Below the pieces are notes generated by a model. It was not told the DNA's origin, made no database searches, and saw nothing but the letters and a program-made list of their open reading frames with translations. This document shows positions 14,176 to 17,675 of a stretch of DNA of 17,675 nt, piece by piece. Source of the DNA: an uncultured Actinomycetes bacterium (lineage in GTDB: Bacteria; Actinomycetota; Actinomycetes; S36-B12; UBA5976); NCBI GenBank assembly GCA_903925705.1, contig CAIYGJ010000017.1, positions 1 through 17,675 of the forward strand, read 5' to 3'. The position numbers and the translations under genes are program-made. Each line of letters starts with the position of its first letter. Position 1 is the first letter of the stretch.

Positions 14176-15356
14176 GAACCAGCCTTTGGATGCAAACGAA
14201 GCAGTGGTTGTCCAGGATTTACTGGATCGCCATCGGTGACTAACCATTCAACAATGGTGCCGCCGTGTGGAGCTTCTACTTCGTACTCATCGCGCAAAGT
14301 GCGAATGGTGGCCACTTTTGTTTTGCCATCAAGCACAGTTCCAGGTTCTTCGCTTACGTTGAATTCAATGATGCCCTTAAATGGTGCAACCACTAACCGC
14401 CAAGTAGGGGAGTCAGTTACTGCGGTCTCAGTTCCGTGGCGAGCAATTAGATCAAGAGCCGCTGGCATGTCATCAGGAGTCTTAAGTGAGACACATTCAA
14501 CGCCAGGCATTGCGCGCTTTGCTAATCCAACAAGTGTTCCCGCTGGTGGAAGTTCAATCAAACCAGTCACACCTAAATCAAGCATGGTTTGCATGCAAAG
14601 ATCCCAACGCACTGGATTGCTAACTTGGGTAACAAGACGTTTCAAAACTTCGCGGCCATCTTGCACAACAGTGCCGTCAGCGTTTGAAAGTAGACGGCTG
14701 CGCGCATCGTGAGTTGAAATAGCTTTTGCATGTTGCGCAAGTACGCCAACTGCTGGAGCCATGTGCTTGGTGTGGAATGCGCCGGCTACTGAAAGCGGAC
14801 GAACGCGGGCGCCAGCGGGAGGATCAGTTTCTAGAGCTGCAAGTTGTTCAAGCGTGCCCGCAGCAACAATTTGACCTGCTCCGTTTTCGTTTGCTGCAGT
14901 TAGGCCATGCTGAGCAAGCTTTGCAATTACTTCGTCACGGTCGCCACCAAGTACTGCTGACATTCCAGTTGGAGTTACTGCTGAAGCAGCAGCCATGGCA
15001 TTACCGCGCTCGCGAACCAACACCATGGCTTGTTCGGCAGAGATTACGTTTGCGGCTGCAGCTGCAGTGATTTCGCCAACGCTATGTCCGGCGCCAACTG
15101 CAACCTTTGCGTAAGCCTCACCAGGATGAGGAAACAGGCTAAGCAAAGAAACCATGCCAGCGCTGACAATTAGGGGCTGGGCTACGGCGGTATCACGAAT
15201 AGTGTCTTCATCACTGGTTGTGCCGTGGGCGATTAGATCTATGCCGGCGACGGTTCCCAGCCACTTCATACGATCTTCAAAATTAGGCAGCTCTAACCAA
15301 GGGGTTAAAAAGCCGGGGACCTGGGAACCTTGACCTGGGGCAACTACTGCAAGCAC
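14172..15356 (-). CDS. fabD: Malonyl-CoA:ACP transacylase fused to a biotinyl/lipoyl-like domain
   Basis: The protein has 394 residues where FabD normally has about 310. Residues 1-305 are a complete transacylase that moves malonate from CoA to ACP. GQGSQ is at 8-12, the nucleophile Ser92 in GHSVGE, the malonate-binding Arg117 in ERGNAM, and His195 in GAFHT. Residues about 318-390 add a domain with the biotinyl/lipoyl pattern: VAPFKGII, then EAPHGGTIV and GDPVNPGQPLLRLH. The segment that should read E-A-M-K-M reads RTLRD, so Arg355 stands at the modifiable lysine and the domain cannot carry biotin or lipoate there. I prefer the GTG at 15356, since it gives the start known from Streptomyces FabD (M-L-x-x-V-A-P-G-Q-G) and has GAGAG nine bases upstream. 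A TTG at 15380 is also in frame. The added domain may dock the carboxylase (inference). Confidence 0.92.
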   Translation of the reverse strand: MLAVVAPGQGSQVPGFLTPWLELPNFEDRMKWLGTVAGIDLIAHGTTSDEDTIRDTAVAQPLIVSAGMVSLLSLFPHPGEAYAKVAVGAGHSVGEITAAAAANVISAEQAMVLVRERGNAMAAASAVTPTGMSAVLGGDRDEVIAKLAQHGLTAANENGAGQIVAAGTLEQLAALETDPPAGARVRPLSVAGAFHTKHMAPAVGVLAQHAKAISTHDARSRLLSNADGTVVQDGREVLKRLVTQVSNPVRWDLCMQTMLDLGVTGLIELPPAGTLVGLAKRAMPGVECVSLKTPDDMPAALDLIARHGTETAVTDSPTWRLVVAPFKGIIEFNVSEEPGTVLDGKTKVATIRTLRDEYEVEAPHGGTIVEWLVTDGDPVNPGQPLLRLHPKAGS

Positions 15357-15407
15357 TTGTATAGTCTCTCGTATAGGCAACCGCTAAATCTGATGACGAT
15401 CCACTAA

Positions 15408-15440
15408 ATTCTAGGGCAGTTTTTTGTAGGTAACCTACAA
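15408..15440 (-). promoter_or_regulatory. fabD promoter with palindromic operator
   Basis: TTGTAGGTAACCTACAA (15424-15440) is a perfect inverted repeat with 8-bp arms and one central base, and it covers the fasR stop codon. On the minus strand a -10-like TAGAAT lies at 15413-15408. The -35 position, 17 bases upstream, falls inside the palindrome and matches the consensus poorly. This arrangement suits an activator site. The likely binder is the adjacent FasR homologue. The transcript would have a leader of about 45 bases before the fabD GTG. Confidence 0.6.
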
Positions 15441-16643
15441 TTCAAGGCCGTTTCGCTCAATCATTAGGGCAATTCGCAGGGTTAGCGCATCCGAAGGCTC
15501 AAATGGGTCTAATCCAGTAGCTTCCAGAACCCGACGCAGCCGGTATCGAACTGTGTTCACGTGGACAAAGAGGGATCTAGCGCAACCTTCGATCGTCGGG
15601 GCAACCTCTAGGTAGCAAGCCAAGGTTTGGCGAACATCGCCACTTAAGTCTTGTCGTAATTTAGCAACGACTGGGTCAATTGCTGCCGAATCACCTGCAA
15701 TAACTCGGGCGGCGATCATGTCGTCGTAAGCGACCAGGCGCGGCCTAGTCGAAACAAAACTCAAGGCTCGGTAACCAGACAAGGCATCAAGTGCCGAACT
15801 GTGCGCTTCCTGAAGAGTTGAAACAATCGGCCCGGTTACAACTGTTCCCGCTCCGAAATGTCCAACGAATGGCTTGGCTACTGATTCAGGTGCGTCACTT
15901 TCTAAAACACCACCAATGATTGTGATCATTCGGTCGTTATGGACACCAACCATCACATCTAGCTTTGCAGATTTAGCCGTACGGCGAATTTGTTCCATGT
16001 GAACTTCGATCGCAATTTGATTGGACGGAACCGGCCCCACAATTGCCAGCACATGTTTGTTAACGTCCCAACCTGCGGCTGCTGCTCGTGCAAGTAACGC
16101 GTCATCAGAACTACCCGCCAAAATTGCATCCAGCACTAAGTCTTGAAGCCTTGCATCCCAAGCACCGCGGTTCTCGGCAGCTCGAGCATAAAACTCGGCT
16201 GCTGCGAAGGCAATTTCGCTGGAGTAACGAAGTAGTGATTCGCGAAGGTATGACTGGCGATATTCATTAGTGCCCGCAATTTGCTCAACCATTTCTTCAA
16301 CAACTGCCATTGAAGTACGAACTAGCTCCACGGTTTGTTGCAAAGTCAAAGCGCGAGCAAGTTCACGGGGAGCACTTGAAAAGATATCGCCGACATGATC
16401 TTTTGATTCAAGGCCAGCCGAAAACCATTCGACAAAGTTCGTGATGCCGCTTTGTGCCACCAAACTCACAGAGGCTCTTTCATTCGCAGGAAGCGCAGTA
16501 AACCAAGGCAGGGTGTCTTCCATTCGAGTTGTTGCTGCAGTTGTTAATTCGCCAGTCATGCGTTGAACCCGACGCGCCAAAACCGCATGCTCAGCAGCGA
16601 TCCGTTCAGGCGTGGACTCAGTTGAGCGAATTGAACGTAGCAT
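15435..16643 (-). CDS. fasR: PucR-family transcriptional regulator, FasR-like
   Basis: The 402-residue protein ends in a PucR-type helix-turn-helix (about residues 335-395), seen in CARSLFVHVNTVRYRLRRVLEATG. A GGDEF-like/CdaR sensor region (about 160-300) precedes it, and the N-terminal helical part holds LPWFTALPANERASVSLVAQ followed by NFVEWF, which fits the actinobacterial FasR family. In Streptomyces, FasR activates the fabD-fabH-acpP-fabF operon and lies directly before fabD, as here. Mycobacteria have a homologue in the same place. The ligand is presumably an acyl-CoA (inference). The ATG at 16643 has no clear ribosome-binding site, so a leaderless message is possible. The protein probably binds the palindrome spanning its own stop codon. 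Confidence 0.85.
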   Translation of the reverse strand: MLRSIRSTESTPERIAAEHAVLARRVQRMTGELTTAATTRMEDTLPWFTALPANERASVSLVAQSGITNFVEWFSAGLESKDHVGDIFSSAPRELARALTLQQTVELVRTSMAVVEEMVEQIAGTNEYRQSYLRESLLRYSSEIAFAAAEFYARAAENRGAWDARLQDLVLDAILAGSSDDALLARAAAAGWDVNKHVLAIVGPVPSNQIAIEVHMEQIRRTAKSAKLDVMVGVHNDRMITIIGGVLESDAPESVAKPFVGHFGAGTVVTGPIVSTLQEAHSSALDALSGYRALSFVSTRPRLVAYDDMIAARVIAGDSAAIDPVVAKLRQDLSGDVRQTLACYLEVAPTIEGCARSLFVHVNTVRYRLRRVLEATGLDPFEPSDALTLRIALMIERNGLEL

Positions 16644-16692
16644 AGGACTAAGTCTGCCAGTAGGGCTTGACGAGGCTGTTCTTTGATGAAAA

Positions 16693-17616
16693 TTACAGTG
16701 CGTTGACTTTTGCTACTTGCTCGGCTGATAGCTCAACAACTGGCAGAATCTGGGCCAGTTGTTCGACTGTACGAGCACTTGCAATTGGAGTAACAATGCC
16801 AGGCTGAGCGCGTAACCATCCCAATGATGTAGCCGCGATTGAAGTATTTTGCTGTTTGGCAATTTCAGTTAGCGCATTAAGGATGGCCCAACCGCGATCG
16901 TTTTTGTAGTCCGGCATGTCTCCAGCTCGCACACTATCTACTTCAACGCCAGGCTGGTACTTGCCTGTAAGGAAGCCAGCAGCCAGAGAGAAATAGGGAA
17001 GTACTGGGATGTCTTCCTTAACTGCAACTGCCATCAACTCGCCTTCGTATTCATTACGAACAATCGCGTTGTAGTTCGGCTGAAGCAAAAGGTATTCACT
17101 CATTCCAAGGTCACGAGAAATCTTTAGGGCTTCTTCAAGTCGTGCGGCTGTGTAGTTTGAAGCAGCCAAGTAGCGAACTTTTCCAGCGGTTACTAACGCG
17201 TTGAATGCGGTTAAGGATTCTTCAAGCGGAATAGATTCATCGTCATGATGTGCGTAATAGATATCGATGTAATCGGTGCCGAGGCGACGAAGTGAATCCT
17301 CAGCTGCTGCGGCAACGTTTGCTGCGCTTAGGCCTGGGCGAGTAGAAAGCTTTGCAACCTTAGTTGCTACCACCATTTCGCTACGATTTCCGCGAGCCCG
17401 CATCCAGTCACCAATGATGACTTCACTTTCGCCACCTACATTGCCGGTGTGCCATTCGGAATACATGTCAGCGGTATCGATGAAGTTTCCACCCGCAGAT
17501 TCATATGCGGTTAATACTTCGTAGGACTGTTCGGCTGAAGCACTCCAACCAAATACATTTCCACCTAAACAAAGTGGGTGAACTTGCAAGTCAGTTTTAC
17601 CAAGCGCTACGTGCAT
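16693..17616 (-). CDS. Aldo/keto reductase
   Basis: The 307-residue cytosolic NADPH-dependent oxidoreductase reduces aldehydes or ketones. It folds as a beta/alpha barrel. The catalytic set is Asp47 and Tyr52 in FIDTADMYS, Lys86 in ATKV and His123 in YYAHHDD. The C-terminal part has the NADP-binding TPIASARTVEQL, the family's I-x-G-A-R-x-x-x-Q-L region. The length fits the family. The ATG at 17616 overlaps the stop of the upstream gene (TGATG) and has GGTGG a few bases ahead, so it is translated with that gene. It lies 49 bases before fasR. Its substrate cannot be read from the sequence, and it need not be connected to fatty-acid synthesis. Confidence 0.9.
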   Translation of the reverse strand: MHVALGKTDLQVHPLCLGGNVFGWSASAEQSYEVLTAYESAGGNFIDTADMYSEWHTGNVGGESEVIIGDWMRARGNRSEMVVATKVAKLSTRPGLSAANVAAAAEDSLRRLGTDYIDIYYAHHDDESIPLEESLTAFNALVTAGKVRYLAASNYTAARLEEALKISRDLGMSEYLLLQPNYNAIVRNEYEGELMAVAVKEDIPVLPYFSLAAGFLTGKYQPGVEVDSVRAGDMPDYKNDRGWAILNALTEIAKQQNTSIAATSLGWLRAQPGIVTPIASARTVEQLAQILPVVELSAEQVAKVNAL

Positions 17617-17675
17617 CAGCCACCACCTTCAGTGTTTCCGGCAGAAGCAGCTTTTGGATTACTTAAGTCATAGCG
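17616..17675 (-). CDS. C-terminal end of an upstream gene (partial)
   Basis: The minus frame entering from the right edge encodes 19 residues, RYDLSNPKAASAGNTEGGG, then TGA at 17618-17616. It overlaps the aldo/keto reductase start by one base, a typical operon joint. The family is not identifiable from so little. A faint resemblance to the end of the pyruvate dehydrogenase E1 subunit AceE, whose gene lies next to the fasR homologue in Mycobacterium, is only a guess. Confidence 0.45.
   Translation of the reverse strand, partial: RYDLSNPKAASAGNTEGGG

Noticed and set aside
14236..14712. A 158-codon plus-strand open frame.
   Set aside because: It lies wholly inside fabD on the opposite strand, has a Ser/Pro/Val-rich composition typical of an antisense shadow, and no ribosome-binding site.
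14726..15070. A 114-codon plus-strand open frame, rich in Leu and Gln.
   Set aside because: It is the opposite strand of fabD; the Leu/Gln bias comes from Ala-rich codons read backwards.
15424..15440. The palindrome before fabD considered as a fasR terminator.
   Set aside because: A one-base centre cannot form a good loop, and A residues rather than T residues follow on the transcribed strand.

Overview
The window looks like a piece of a compact, moderate-GC actinobacterial chromosome. Support comes from several actinobacterial families (a DUF3145 protein, a DUF5302 protein, an AccD6/PccB-type carboxyltransferase, a PucR-type FasR regulator), starts that look leaderless, and very tight gene packing. 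A streamlined freshwater lineage such as Nanopelagicales is my best guess, by inference only.

Left edge (1-352): two broken genes meet. A plus-strand fragment of a 2,4-dienoyl-CoA reductase (FadH) ends at 163. It runs into the 5' part of a minus-strand potassium-channel-like gene that starts at 352, so neither gene is intact across the joint. Then come a CLC-family chloride channel (452-1705) and a strong two-way terminator hairpin (1711-1744). Next are a small minus-strand membrane protein, a dimethylglycine/sarcosine dehydrogenase-like flavoprotein with a GcvT half (2288-4711), a DUF5302 protein and a 14-helix multidrug exporter.

Middle (6582-10122): a TlpA-like lipoprotein thioredoxin diverges from an isoprenylcysteine-methyltransferase-like membrane protein. 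A two-gene minus-strand operon follows, with a GNAT acyltransferase and an o-succinylbenzoate synthase/N-succinylamino acid racemase. The pair resembles the pathway that converts D- to L-amino acids. A plus-strand DUF3145 gene then faces the fatty-acid operon tail to tail.

Right (10119-16643, minus strand): a type II fatty-acid synthesis locus reads fasR, fabD, fabH, acpP, fabF, accD. AccD, with the biotin-carboxylase partner encoded elsewhere, makes malonyl-CoA. FabD loads malonate onto AcpP, FabH starts the chain and FabF extends it. FasR probably controls the operon through a perfect palindrome in front of fabD. The order combines the Streptomyces cluster (fasR-fabD-fabH-acpP-fabF) with the mycobacterial habit of ending the cluster in accD6. 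The most unusual feature is that FabD carries an extra C-terminal biotinyl/lipoyl-like domain whose modifiable lysine is replaced by arginine. Upstream of fasR lie an aldo/keto reductase and the last 19 codons of another gene.

I saw no tRNA, rRNA, CRISPR array, insertion sequence or prophage gene.
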